This document shows, in pieces, positions 51,001 through 61,600 of a DNA stretch of 64,000 nucleotides. The stretch's first letter is position 1, and the number at the start of each line of letters is the position of its first letter. Origin of the DNA: Tritrichomonas musculus. Taxonomy: Eukaryota > Parabasalia > Tritrichomonadida > Tritrichomonadidae. The stretch is from the NCBI GenBank assembly GCA_039105265.1, contig JAPFFF010000002.1, forward strand, positions 3,348,001 to 3,412,000, in the 5' to 3' direction. The position numbers and the translations under genes were made by a program. The notes below the pieces were generated by a model that saw nothing but the letters and a program-made list of their open reading frames with translations, was not told where the DNA came from and searched no databases.

Positions 51001-51608
51001 TTATTTATGAAAATAAAGTGCATAAATTGATGCTACCAAATGAATCTGTTCTACAAAAAAATCAAGCTACAATTAAGAAATTGTTTGATATTGATGATGA
51101 TGCTACATTAACGTTTTCTATATTTTCAGAGAAAGAAAAAGAAAGAACAATTGAAGATTTGGATGTTAAAATGGATACATTGAAAAAATACAAAATTAAA
51201 ATTTCAATCCAACCAAAAATTGAAGAAGAAGAAGAAGAGAAAGAAGGAGACTCTGTTCCAAAGACAATCAAATATTTGTATCAAACAAATAAAAGTAATG
51301 AGCCAAAAGAGATTTGTTTGAGTGAAGATGCAACTGTCAAGACTTTGAAAAGAGAAATCGCTAATGATAATGGCGCCAATAACCTTTCTAATATAAAAAT
51401 TCTTTTTGCTGGAAAAGAACTTTTGGACAAAATCATTCTAGATCAACTTGAAATTGGCGAATCAAAACTTTTTGTTTACATTCGTTCTGATGAAGAAATT
51501 TTCTTAATGACAGCAAAAGCACTTCAGTTTGGTCAAGAATCATCTGAGTATGAATATGAATATGAATATGAAGAAGAGGAAGAAGATGATTATTCTGTCG
51601 ATTTTTAA
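48036..51608 (+). CDS. multi-ubiquitin-like-domain protein with Lys/Glu repeat region
   Basis: The product has 1190 residues. Four segments have a ubiquitin-like strand-helix pattern: residues 1-72 (CKTVSDLKRKIATENN), about 500-590, about 985-1060, and about 1078-1160. The last is the clearest (DATVKTLKREIA, then IKILFAGKELLDKI). Between them lie disordered Lys/Ser/Glu regions and, at about 669-952, four 71-residue tandem repeats. It ends in an acidic EYEYEYEEEEEDD tail. No Gly-Gly maturation site or E3 motif is seen, so it is more likely a scaffold reading ubiquitin-like contacts than a conjugated modifier. Confidence 0.8.
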   Translation: MKKFNYTFLGSGIKKPIEVDLNECKTVSDLKRKIATENNLNDDQIVFQILPEKTQLKDIPQSFLFIIKDFTAKNNPFPKGNDLKIKKNKEKYISNKFCEFEKEGFYYSPSFKKFNITVDPITNKIEIKGKYITLNYGQNNFTFTEKEFVESAYHLIKKVFNDSYSISIQRDGKKLLYTQSLITGRRYRITVTYQIVFQNESLNSNQFLDYLSTVFDAQQRLLIVYNDIFGGILKPENIIIYKNRHEIADSNEYLHNVHKLTEHFIFDIKKKSSRRKRKVTKRIIRPKIEPLEDDDNQQPKSQEKQVTQEQLDLNPGKLKQKDSLRRKKPKQEAENSYNSKHESPEKNEPNYSIFGISNHKFSEKNNPKSTKSDKDKPKSTEKDKLKSTEKDKDKSTESDLNKSKFTDKDKSKSSEIIISESSDQNKSKNQQTDSPKPKRTPKAKFMPAIQIVDYDSKSEDETVVTSLESESRQRKESENSPTNSKAQQTEKLNQTKHDSNLKITFFFDKFPKHIKHISLHIPAEAYIQEVKEIIKNKIEIKEEIEILYKRNNKRYIVRSNRIIDDIKDIIYTEIDGLNRHILYVYPANSKTSIKEKIKSGNDDVRKTMKDAGSESNEKSDENKHCEKEKEQSNENLKNDNESHEKGDENRYYENEKEQQAKGDFKNEGKTKAKEDSDIESNEISDFNKHYKNTKEQQTNKNLKNEEKIKIKEDSDNESHKKSDENEKEQHTKGDFKNEEKTKAKEDSDIESHEISDFNKHYKITKEQQTNKNLKNEEKIKTQEDSDNESHKKSDEKEKEQQPKEDFKNEEKTKAKEDSDIESNEISDFNKHYKNTKEQQTNKNLKNEEKIKIKEDADNESHKKNDEKEKEQQAKEDFKNEEKTKAKEDSDIESHEISDFNKHYKNTKEQQTNKNLKNEEKIKTQEDSDNESHKKSDEKEKEQQPKEDFQNEETKSKRKNKRIKLSAFKPTINRNISSLRESQSNFEYIFIYENKVHKLMLPNESVLQKNQATIKKLFDIDDDATLTFSIFSEKEKERTIEDLDVKMDTLKKYKIKISIQPKIEEEEEEKEGDSVPKTIKYLYQTNKSNEPKEICLSEDATVKTLKREIANDNGANNLSNIKILFAGKELLDKIILDQLEIGESKLFVYIRSDEEIFLMTAKALQFGQESSEYEYEYEYEEEEEDDYSVDF
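50041..50892 (+). repeat. 213-bp in-frame tandem repeat, four copies
   Basis: The word AAACTAAAGC begins at 50041, 50254, 50467 and 50680, exactly 213 bases apart. Each unit encodes 71 residues including SDFNKHYK and TKEQQTNKNLKNEEK. Copies are highly similar, so the expansion is recent. The frame is kept throughout. Confidence 0.95.
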
Positions 51609-51833
51609 AATATGTTTAAACAAAAAATTTTATTTTATTTTATTTTTTTTTTTTAATAAATTTTATTAAATAAATTACAAATAACTTCATTCGCATATAA
51701 GATAATATTTAATTAAAACGAAATGAGCTAAATTGAACCTAGGCTTTTGTCTCCAAACAAAGTATGACATCCAATTTGGACATTTTTATATATATATCTT
51801 AACTTTTTGGACTAAAAAACCATTTTTTTTTTT

Positions 51834-54800
51834 TTAAGTTCCATTGCTGAATCCTTCGTAAAAAATCTTATTAATATTTTGATAAGATTTGAACTTCTCA
51901 TAATAATATGGTTTTCTTGGAATCGGTTTAATAATAATTATTCTACCAAAAAGAATGTAATAAGGAGGCGTGTATAAAATAGATTCCATAAAATTCGCAA
52001 CCTTTCGAATTATCGAACAAAACCTTTCTTTAATATCTTCATTTTCATTGATGATTTCATACATGTAATCTGGCTCATTATTATAAAATTCTTTAATTTT
52101 TTTCAGCTTTTGATTATAGTCCATATTTTCTGTTGGTGGCTTTGAATCCACAACTTCCTGATTTTGGTTCTCGTTATCAAGTATTGAAACTTCATTTTTT
52201 TCATCTAATTTTAACATGAAATCTTTAATAAAGTTATTTTTAATATCATAATCATCATTCATCACAGTAGATCTAAAATAAGAATCATTAATTACTTGTT
52301 TAATTATTCTTGCATCAATAAAAACATCATCCATATAACATTTTTTTTCATCATTCATGCATTTTTCTTTATTCATTTCATTTATGGATTTTTGTTTTTT
52401 TATATCAAATTGTTCAATCATGCATTCATTATTTTCTCTTACAATTTGAGTATTTTGGTATTTATTTTTAAGTTGTTCTTTCACATTTTTTGCTTTTTCA
52501 TTTACAAGTTTTTTATTCAAAATTTTAACTTTTGTTTTTAAGATTTCAAATTCGTCTTCAATGTTTTGGTTCTTTAATATTTCATTTAGTTTATCATCCA
52601 TTACTTCCATAAAACTAAATTCTACAAATATATCTTTAATATAAGGAAATTCTTTGATTTGTTCTTCATTTTGAAGCTTTTTAAAGATTTTCAAGAAATA
52701 CTTTTTATCTTTTTTATCTTTTTCGTCTTTTTTATCAGCATATTCAAGGTAAAGCAAGCAGTCGACATACAAAATGATGAAGTATGTTGAAATAGTAAGT
52801 CTTTTATCATATCTAGGTTTTTCATGAAAAATCAACACCTCATTTTCATTTTCTGAAGCATATTCAAAAAATATTATTGCTTTTTCTTTATCATTATTTT
52901 TCAACAACATTCTAGCATAATTATATTCAGCCAAAGATAACTTAACTTTATGAGCTCTTTCATAATAATATATTGTTTCTTGATAATCTTTCATAAAACT
53001 ATCTGATTCTTTATCTATCTCTTTATCTTCTTTTAAATAAGGATCAAGTAACAGTCCATAATTATTCTGTGCAAATTGGTATTCATTATACGCAGATTCT
53101 TTCAAAAGTTCAAATGCCAAATCTCTTTTACCTTGAAACAGATAAATCAAACCAAGGTCATTAAAAGCAGGATAATAACCTCTATTAAGTCTCTTCTTAT
53201 AAAATCCTCTTTTATTAAACAGAAGATTTTCATTGTTTGAACTAAGATTCGAAAGATAATAGCCAATTGCTTTTTCTTCATCAACACAGAAAATTTCACC
53301 ATTATAAAAGAAATTTCCAAGTATAATGAAGGCCGAATAATAACCATTTATACCAGCTTGTTCATAATAATATTTTGCTGCTAAATTATCTTTCTTTTTG
53401 GAACCATAACCGTTTTCAAAAATTTTTGCTAATTTATAAAAAGAACTACGAGTTGATGTTTTTATTGCTTCTGTATAATTTTCAATAGCTTTTTGATAAT
53501 CTTTATGACCATCCACTTTTCCATGATAATGAAGATTACCTAAAAGATGACGTGCATCCATGTTTCCAAGATTGGCAGCTTTTTCTAAACAGTCTCTGGC
53601 TTTTCTCATATCAACTTTATCAATATAGCCTTTTTTATATAATTTACCTAAATTGAGAAAACCATATTGATTGTTTTGATTTGCTGCCTTTTCAAAGTAA
53701 TTTTTTGCTCTCATGTAATCTATCGTTCCTAAATAATTATAGTAGTATAAAATCCCTAAATTACAATATGCATTAGAATATCCAGAATCGGCTGCTTCTT
53801 CAAAATATTGCTTTGCTTTTAAATAATTTTGTTCAACTCCAATTGGAATTAAATACATTAAACCTAAAGCATTAAGTCCTCTTGAATTTCCAAGTTTGGC
53901 TGCTTTTTCATAATATTTTAATGCTATTTTATAATCTTGCTCATGGCCAAAGCCATTATAGTAAAGATAACCTAAATTAAACAAAGCATCTGAATTGTCC
54001 AAATTGGCAGATAATTCATAATAAATACTTGCTAAATGATAATTACTAGCAACAATAAAAGTAACTAAATTTACATTTTTAATGGTTTTAAAACATTTTT
54101 CATCATATTTTACTGTATTGTAGTATCCAGGCGTTTCATCAATGCCACTTTTATAAATGTTACCTAAACTACACAACGAATATGAATTATTCAAATCAGA
54201 AGCATTTTCATAGAATTTTATTGCTTGAAATAAATTTTGTCGAACTCCAAAACCAAGTGCAAAAAGATTTCCCAAATTATTCAAAGCAAACGATTTGTAT
54301 TCATTAATTTCTTTCAAATTATAAAGAAGTAATTTATAACTTTTATAAAAGTAATTTGTGTAATTTGTATTCTTTGCCTGACTCAACAAATAAACGTTCT
54401 CATAGAAATATTGAGGAGCCTCATTGATTATTCGTTCAACTTTTTCATTCTCAAAAAAAAGATAAGCATAATCAGATGACAAAATTTCATTATAAATAAT
54501 TTTTTCAATCTCTTCTAATTTAATTCTTTCTTCTGGTTTAAATTTGAGACAAGACAGACAAAGATTTTGAATTGTTTTTGGCCACTTTTTCAATGGTTCA
54601 AAAGTCAGATCACTTTTAATTTCATTCATATTTTCATGCAGATTTAAATGCTCAAAAAGAAAATAAATAATCAAACCGAAAGAATAAATATCTGACGAAA
54701 AAGAAGAGATTCCAGTTTTGAATTGCTCAGGAGACGCATATTGACAAGAACAGATGTCTTTTGTGCGTTCTTTCTCATCATCGTCATTCGAAAATTCTCG

Positions 54801-55952
54801 ACTCGTATCAATATCAATTATGTAAGGAATGAAGTCATGATCAAGCAGAATATTCGATGGCTTAAGATCTCTATGAACGATATTTTTTGAATGAAGATAT
54901 TTAATTCCCTGAAAAAGTCGATTCACAATCATAAAAGAAAAAATCGGAGTGATTTTTCTTTCATTTTTTTTTATATATGAATCCAAAGATTCGTTACAAA
55001 TATACTCATAAATCAGTCCAGTTATGTCCTCCTCATTTTTAATAAATCCATAAAACTTGGCAAGACATCTGTGATTATGTGTCTTACAAAATTCAATCTC
55101 GCGTTTTTGATATTTTTCGTATTTTTTGTTCACTGGATTGAATTTTTTCTTTAAAAAAATATGAAGTGTTTCTATATGAATGACAATTGAGAAACTGCCT
55201 GTTTCATTTTTATAGAAAGCTCGTAAATCAAAGAACTCTTCTTCTTTAAAATTTTCGATTTTATTTTGAGTGTCACTTTTTTCATTGAAAATTTGAATGA
55301 TTTCGTTATTTTGGAAATATTCAACATTTTGCGATGTCAGTAATTCATTAAACTTAATTCGGAAAGCTTGTTCGGAGGTATTTGTGGCTTGTCTAAATGA
55401 GAAAAACAACGGATCTTTAAAATAAACCGTTGGATAAAAAAACCGTCGAATTAAATAACATGAAAGAGGACGAATCGTATTTTTAACAATAGGATTGTTT
55501 CTAAATTCACCTTTTTGCAAATAATATTCGTAAACCCTTTCATGTTCTTTAATTATTGTACCATTTTGGTATACTTTTCGAACATCAATAATTGACGAAT
55601 TCGTTCTTCGCAAAATTTGAGTAATCAATTCATTGGAAACACCTTCAATAAGATGACATTTCTTTTCAATACATATTACTGCTGAAAATTTTATTTCTAT
55701 TTCTGATTCAGGATTTTCTCTTTTCATTTCAGATTGACTTAAAATCTCATAAGTAATGAACTTGTAATCTTTAAAGTAATTATACATAAAATTTTCTATT
55801 TCATTATTTTCATTAATGTTATTGTTTGAATCATTTGAAAAATAAAAATAGTCGAATTGCTGATAGATATTTTTAAGAAAATCATCGTCGATTTCATTTA
55901 TTTTCGACTGAATTGCATACGGTAACTTCTGAAATGAAAAAATACCACTCAT
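51834..55952 (-). CDS. protein kinase-like and Sel1-repeat protein (1372 aa)
   Basis: An N-terminal 240-residue domain of unknown type is followed by a kinase domain at about 250-490: Gly loop GSFSIV, LKKK lysine, HRDLKPSN at 360-367, and SPEQ at 407-410. DID at 380-382 replaces DFG, so the metal-binding Asp remains but the Gly hinge is lost; activity is uncertain. About a dozen Sel1 repeats follow (residues about 555-1010; units such as ALFNLGYLYYNGFG and ALKYYEKAAKLGN). A Lys/Glu coiled-coil and a C-terminal aromatic domain close it. Sel1 arrays are protein-binding scaffolds. Confidence 0.87.
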   Translation of the reverse strand: MSGIFSFQKLPYAIQSKINEIDDDFLKNIYQQFDYFYFSNDSNNNINENNEIENFMYNYFKDYKFITYEILSQSEMKRENPESEIEIKFSAVICIEKKCHLIEGVSNELITQILRRTNSSIIDVRKVYQNGTIIKEHERVYEYYLQKGEFRNNPIVKNTIRPLSCYLIRRFFYPTVYFKDPLFFSFRQATNTSEQAFRIKFNELLTSQNVEYFQNNEIIQIFNEKSDTQNKIENFKEEEFFDLRAFYKNETGSFSIVIHIETLHIFLKKKFNPVNKKYEKYQKREIEFCKTHNHRCLAKFYGFIKNEEDITGLIYEYICNESLDSYIKKNERKITPIFSFMIVNRLFQGIKYLHSKNIVHRDLKPSNILLDHDFIPYIIDIDTSREFSNDDDEKERTKDICSCQYASPEQFKTGISSFSSDIYSFGLIIYFLFEHLNLHENMNEIKSDLTFEPLKKWPKTIQNLCLSCLKFKPEERIKLEEIEKIIYNEILSSDYAYLFFENEKVERIINEAPQYFYENVYLLSQAKNTNYTNYFYKSYKLLLYNLKEINEYKSFALNNLGNLFALGFGVRQNLFQAIKFYENASDLNNSYSLCSLGNIYKSGIDETPGYYNTVKYDEKCFKTIKNVNLVTFIVASNYHLASIYYELSANLDNSDALFNLGYLYYNGFGHEQDYKIALKYYEKAAKLGNSRGLNALGLMYLIPIGVEQNYLKAKQYFEEAADSGYSNAYCNLGILYYYNYLGTIDYMRAKNYFEKAANQNNQYGFLNLGKLYKKGYIDKVDMRKARDCLEKAANLGNMDARHLLGNLHYHGKVDGHKDYQKAIENYTEAIKTSTRSSFYKLAKIFENGYGSKKKDNLAAKYYYEQAGINGYYSAFIILGNFFYNGEIFCVDEEKAIGYYLSNLSSNNENLLFNKRGFYKKRLNRGYYPAFNDLGLIYLFQGKRDLAFELLKESAYNEYQFAQNNYGLLLDPYLKEDKEIDKESDSFMKDYQETIYYYERAHKVKLSLAEYNYARMLLKNNDKEKAIIFFEYASENENEVLIFHEKPRYDKRLTISTYFIILYVDCLLYLEYADKKDEKDKKDKKYFLKIFKKLQNEEQIKEFPYIKDIFVEFSFMEVMDDKLNEILKNQNIEDEFEILKTKVKILNKKLVNEKAKNVKEQLKNKYQNTQIVRENNECMIEQFDIKKQKSINEMNKEKCMNDEKKCYMDDVFIDARIIKQVINDSYFRSTVMNDDYDIKNNFIKDFMLKLDEKNEVSILDNENQNQEVVDSKPPTENMDYNQKLKKIKEFYNNEPDYMYEIINENEDIKERFCSIIRKVANFMESILYTPPYYILFGRIIIIKPIPRKPYYYEKFKSYQNINKIFYEGFSNGT

Positions 55953-58600
55953 TTATTACGGAAAATTTTTTATTTGTTGTAAAACTTTCAAACAAAATTT
56001 AAATAAATTATTTGACCATTAATTTTTTTTGATAATTTCAATTTTGGAACATAAAATCATCTTTTTAATTAACTAAAAGGCTATTAGTATCGAATAATTG
56101 AATTATTTAAAGCATAAACTTTTTGATATACCCATGTTTTCACCTTTGACTATGAGTTTTCCACTTTTGAAAGGAAAAGTTAAATGTTTATTTCAAATAT
56201 TTTCTATGAAACATATCATAAGTGATATCATTTTACCGATAATACTTTTTTCAGATATTCAAAACATGATCGTTACCAAATTGTTATATAACTTTTTTAC
56301 TTCATTTTGCCTTTATTTTCATCAATTTAATCAATTTTAGAAACTCAAATTCTGGGATTATGAATATTAGATGTTCCTCTATCATTTTATGAATTTAACT
56401 CAAATTCCTTAATCTTGTGATCAAATTTAATTTGTTGATTTTAAGACATATGAAAAAAATTAGATGGTATCAATTTATATTAATATATATTGTTGGATGA
56501 GCTTTTCATTTAGCTTACTTCAACGAAAATCTAATTTTTTCCCCTCAAAAAGTTGATTTTGATGCGTCTATTTTTTTGCAAAAAAATGATTTTTAATCCA
56601 TTTAATCACTAAAATCTTTATATATAGTTGTTATATTTTTCATCTCATATAATATTTCGAAAAGTTGATTTTCATTTGAGTTATTATTTCCATTATTTCT
56701 AGCGCTTCTTAAGTGTCTTTGCTAAATTGATTTGATAAAAGTTACCAACTCTTGATGAATTTTATTTTTAAGATGAAAAATTGGACTTAAATATTTTATG
56801 ATATAAAATAATAATTACACAATAAACTACATTTTTAATAATTTATTCTTGCCATTAAAGCAATAATCATTATAGAGCAAAAAAGAGTGAAAATGATTAA
56901 TTTTATTTGCTTATTTTATTGTTATTAAATCTCTTCAATACTAATTTTAAGAAATTGCTAATTTTATTTAGAAATATATTATTGTCATATATTATATATT
57001 TTATAATAATAGAATACTGCTTTTTTTATAATAATCATAACAAGATATTGCATAAAAAAAATTTTTATTTTAACTTTCTAAGTAGGCTTCAATTTTCAAT
57101 GGTATTTCAAATCAATTCAACCGAAAAAGTTCCAACGCTCTTTATTTAAATTTTTTGCACTTCCACTTAGATCAGACTAATTTAGATAATTTGAAGAATT
57201 ATTATATAACGAAAATAAAAATTTTGATATAATTTTCTATTAAATTCAAAATAATGTATTAGAACTTATCTCAAATATTTTTTTATTTTAATTATTTCAT
57301 TAGAAATGATAAAAAATGATAAAATTTGATTTTTATAAAAAGTTTTCAAATTTTGAAAAAATAAAAAATATCGGTGTGTATCTATCATTTTGATGTGTTT
57401 TTTGACCTTTTTGAGTTAGAAAATCACCATCTTTTTGACCTATTGAAATGACAAAATAATTTTTGTAAATCTCAGTTTATTATTGAGACTTGAAAATACA
57501 GATATATTTTATAAAAAATAACTCATTTATTTGAAAATATGGGTTATTTTTAATTGTTACAATTATGCATGGATTAGATATCAGAGAATTTAACAAATAT
57601 TTAAATCTCAAATTCATTTTTCCCCATTTCTATTAAATTATTTATTCCTTTTTATTGTATTAATTATATATAAACATGTGTCACAAAAACTTATCTCTGA
57701 TATCATTAATTTGAGTTCAATAGGATATCTTAAGGCCGATAATTCTCAATTTATCAATAAATATTTATTTTATAATAAATAAAAATACTTTTATTTATTA
57801 TAAAAATATGTTTTTAATAATCAAATAATTAAAATATTATGATTTAAATATTTAAATTGTATTCAAATTTACTTTGAAATTTTCTATTAATCCAAAAAAT
57901 TCAAGAAATAAAATTATCACCAAATTTTCATTTCAAAATCCTAAACATTTGGTTTATCTTAAGCGTAATTTGAACAATGATAATTAAATATATTTATCAT
58001 TTGCTAAATCTATTTTTTCTTCTTCGAAATTGTTAAACATGACATGACAATTCTTTTTTGATGGCGTGACTTCATCTAGTTCTGAAAATCCATTCAAATT
58101 ATAATGAGGTGATATGATTTGAATAAACCTAACAAAAGTGGAAAACTCATAGTCAAAGGTGAAAACATGGGTAGACGTTTTTTTTTTCTATTTCGAAAAA
58201 TTTTACAAAAATCAATTATATGTAATATAGTATTTTCATGTAATATTTATTTAAAACACATTATATTATGAATTTGTTTCACGTTTCATATTTTTTTTAA
58301 AGAAAATGTGAAATTCATTACAAATCAAAGAATATTTTGATACATTACATCTTAATCCATGCGAATAAAGCTGATTAAAAACGAAAATTAGCGATTAAAT
58401 CTATTTCGATTAAAACTTGAAATAATATCATGTTGTTATAACTTCATTACTAAAAATCAACTTTATATTTTTAATTTATATAGGATAAGATATCTATATT
58501 CATAAATTATTAATCAATTCTTATGCTATTGATAAAGTTATTTAAAAAATGAAAATTATAAAATTTTCAAATTAACGTATGTTTTTAAAAATAATAATTA
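55953..58600. other. 2.6-kb AT-rich intergenic region
   Basis: No credible gene. Short frames here are Phe/Ile/Lys-rich products of AT-rich DNA. The inverted-repeat element 56131-58171 fills most of it. Confidence 0.7.
56131..58171. mobile_element. 2.04-kb non-coding element with perfect inverted termini
   Basis: A 41-base sequence starting TACCCATGTTTTCACC (56129-56169) recurs exactly, inverted, at 58133-58173. Similarity continues imperfectly inward (GTTTATTTCAAAT versus GTTTATTCAAAT). A TA dinucleotide flanks both ends, as expected for a Tc1/mariner-type target duplication, with termini starting CCCATG. The interior has no transposase. Non-autonomous transposon is the likeliest reading. 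Confidence 0.6.
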
Positions 58601-61600
58601 ATGCAAGAAGACGGTGATTTTTTAGATCAAAAAGACAATAACTTAAATACAAACGACGGTGGCAATGATGATGTTGTTTCCATGGAAGCTTTTAAGCAAT
58701 TAGCCCAAAAAGTTGATCAAATGGAAAAACAAATCAACGACCTTGAAGAAGAAAATAAAAAATTAAAACAAAATCAAGAAGAAAATAATTTAAATCAAGA
58801 AACTACGCCAGCTTTACCCGAAGCAATACCAGACGCTGCTCAAGCATTAATCGGAACAATCGAATCGAAAACTAAAGAAGAGGATCAGTCAAACGATACA
58901 AATACTAACGAAACTCAGGAAAATGTAGAAAAGAATACAGATCAAGAAGATGTACCAACTTTACAAGGAACAATTCCCGAGGCTGCGCAAGAATTAATCG
59001 AAACAATTGAATCAAAAACCAAAGAAGAAGATCAACCAAATGATACCGACGCCAACGAAACTCAGGTCAATGACGAAGATGCTACTAATGAAACGCAACC
59101 ATTATCAACTGCTGTAGAAAATTTAACTGGTGCACTCATTAATAAAGCCGAAAACTTAGATGAAGAACATAATAATAATGCGGAAGAACAAGAAAATAAC
59201 GAAAACGAACAAGAAAATGCTAACGATCAAGAAAATCAAGAAGAAACACAAGAAGCCGAAAATAAAAATGTAGATGATCAAGAGAATCAACAGGAGAACG
59301 GCGAGAACGAACCTGAAGTTACTGATCAGCAATTAAATCCTGAAAATTCAAATGAAAATGCTGAAGCACAGGAAAACCAAGAAGGAAATGAAGAAAACCA
59401 AGAAAACACTGAAGGAAATGAAGAAAACCAAGCAAATCCCGAAGAAAATCAAGAAGGAAATGAAGAAAATCAAGAAAACCCTGAAGGAAATGAAGAAAAT
59501 CCAGTTAATTCAGAAAATCCAGAACAAGCTGAAACTGATAATCAAGAAAATGAAAATAAGCAAGAAAATGATCAAGAAAACACAAATGACGAGAATAAGC
59601 TTCAAGAAATAAGCGATAATATACAAAAGACATTATTTAATACTGAAAATATGAATGACGTTAAAGAACCTGATGAGAATGACAAAGTTTTTGTAGATGA
59701 AAAAGCTAAAGAATATACGTACGATACTGAAAAGATCTCAATTTCGGAAGAATTTGATATCCATCAACAATACTTATTAAATCATGTTATCAATATACAA
59801 ATTTTACCAAATCAAACCGAGCCAACAAGATGTCTCTTTTCAGCTACGACCGATACCAATGTTTTTGATAGTTACTGCAAATACTTAAAACTCAATAATG
59901 TTGTTACATTCCATTTTTCATCAAAACCAACTGATGATGGAACTGACAACTACTTTAGTTTTTGTACTGGACGAGATCTCGTTACTCTTGTCAATCCAAC
60001 AGAAGATCATATCAAATTCGCTCTCAAATCGTTTAAAGAAACTTACGTTATTCCATGCAGTCTTGAAGACAAAGAACAACTTAATTCATACGAGAGTATT
60101 CCAGCCATAGAACGATACGCAACGAACGAAATGATCAATTACGTAAATGACCAAATTAACGAACAAAAAAATACGTTTAAATCAGAACTTTTTGAATACG
60201 AAAAACCTTTAACGTACTCTTCCTTTTTGAATACAAGTATTGATTCATATTTTGGCTACTTAGCATCCCACCATAATGATGAATTCGAGCGAATTATTGT
60301 TGGCAAGCACGAATACACTCATGAAAGAGAAAAGTGCTCACTTTTTGATAGATCATTCAATTTAAACAATTTACTTGGCATCAACAATGTATGTGAAATT
60401 GAGCTATCGCCCAACAAGTACGTTAAATGCCTCTTTTCAGCAACTGAAGACAATGTCCTTGAAAATTATCTATCGTTAATTCAATTTGAAAAAGTTGTTT
60501 CATATCACTTTTCATCCTCACCTAACGGTCATGTCAACTACTTCAGTTTTTGCTCTGGTGAAGATTTGATCGTCCTCATCAATCCTCCTTTGAGGCAGCT
60601 AAATATCGTCCTTAACAAAATCAAGAAGTTTTATTTGGTTCCTTGCGGACTCAACGATAGAAGCCAACTGTTTTTCTATGACTATCTGAACAAGGTCCAA
60701 AACATCGCAACAGACAAAGATGTCAAATTGATTGCTGAAGAAATTGACCAGATTCAGAAGTCTCCTTATTCAAGATATTTTTCATATGACATTTCATCTT
60801 CGTATGAAAAATTCATGCACATCGCATACACAACTTTCTTAGGATATTTGGTCAGATGGCAATTTTTGGAGACCGTTTGCACACCAACTGAATTCACGAG
60901 CTACAGTGTTAGCGACTTCATTCCATTAAGAAGACTTGACTACGGAAAAACATTTGCTTTGAATTGGCAGGAAGGAAAAGTTTATGTATTGAAAAAGTTC
61001 CGAGATCTATTCAAATTCAATCAGGCACTCTATCTTTATAAGACCAAGAAAATGAGCCGAATTATTCCTTTCTTCGGCGAGGCACGAAATGATGAAGATT
61101 ACTTGGTGTTTGGATTTGGATCACGTGGAACACTCAAAGAAGTTGCATCGAGTCAATATCTCGACATTGCAACGTGCAGAAAGATTGCAATTCAGCTTGT
61201 TTTTACTCTTGCCTATTTCCATATGACTGAGATGAAGCCATGTGCAATCACAAATGATCACATATCACTTGATTGGAACTACAACGTGTTTTTAACCGAC
61301 TTTGATGATTCAGAAAGAGTTTTCAATATCACTCCTGAACAACTTGACATAAACAACCTCGGTAACGCCTTGCACACACTTGTTACAGGCGAAACATCAT
61401 CATTTAATCCATCAAAGTCAATTCCATCAATTTATGCTCCAATTGGCCGCATTTTTGAACTTTGCAAGAAACAAGGAACAACTGCATGTGACCTTGTTTT
61501 AGAAATCTTGAACGATAGAGATTTCTCTAAAGAAAAAGTTCTCATCGATAACCTTTTGAATGAGCTTCCACAACAATTTGACGGTTCAATTGATATATTT

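Noticed and set aside
56098-57149. Two 80-residue frames in the 2.6-kb spacer
   Set aside because: They lie in or across the inverted-repeat element, have random AT-rich composition, and show no domain.
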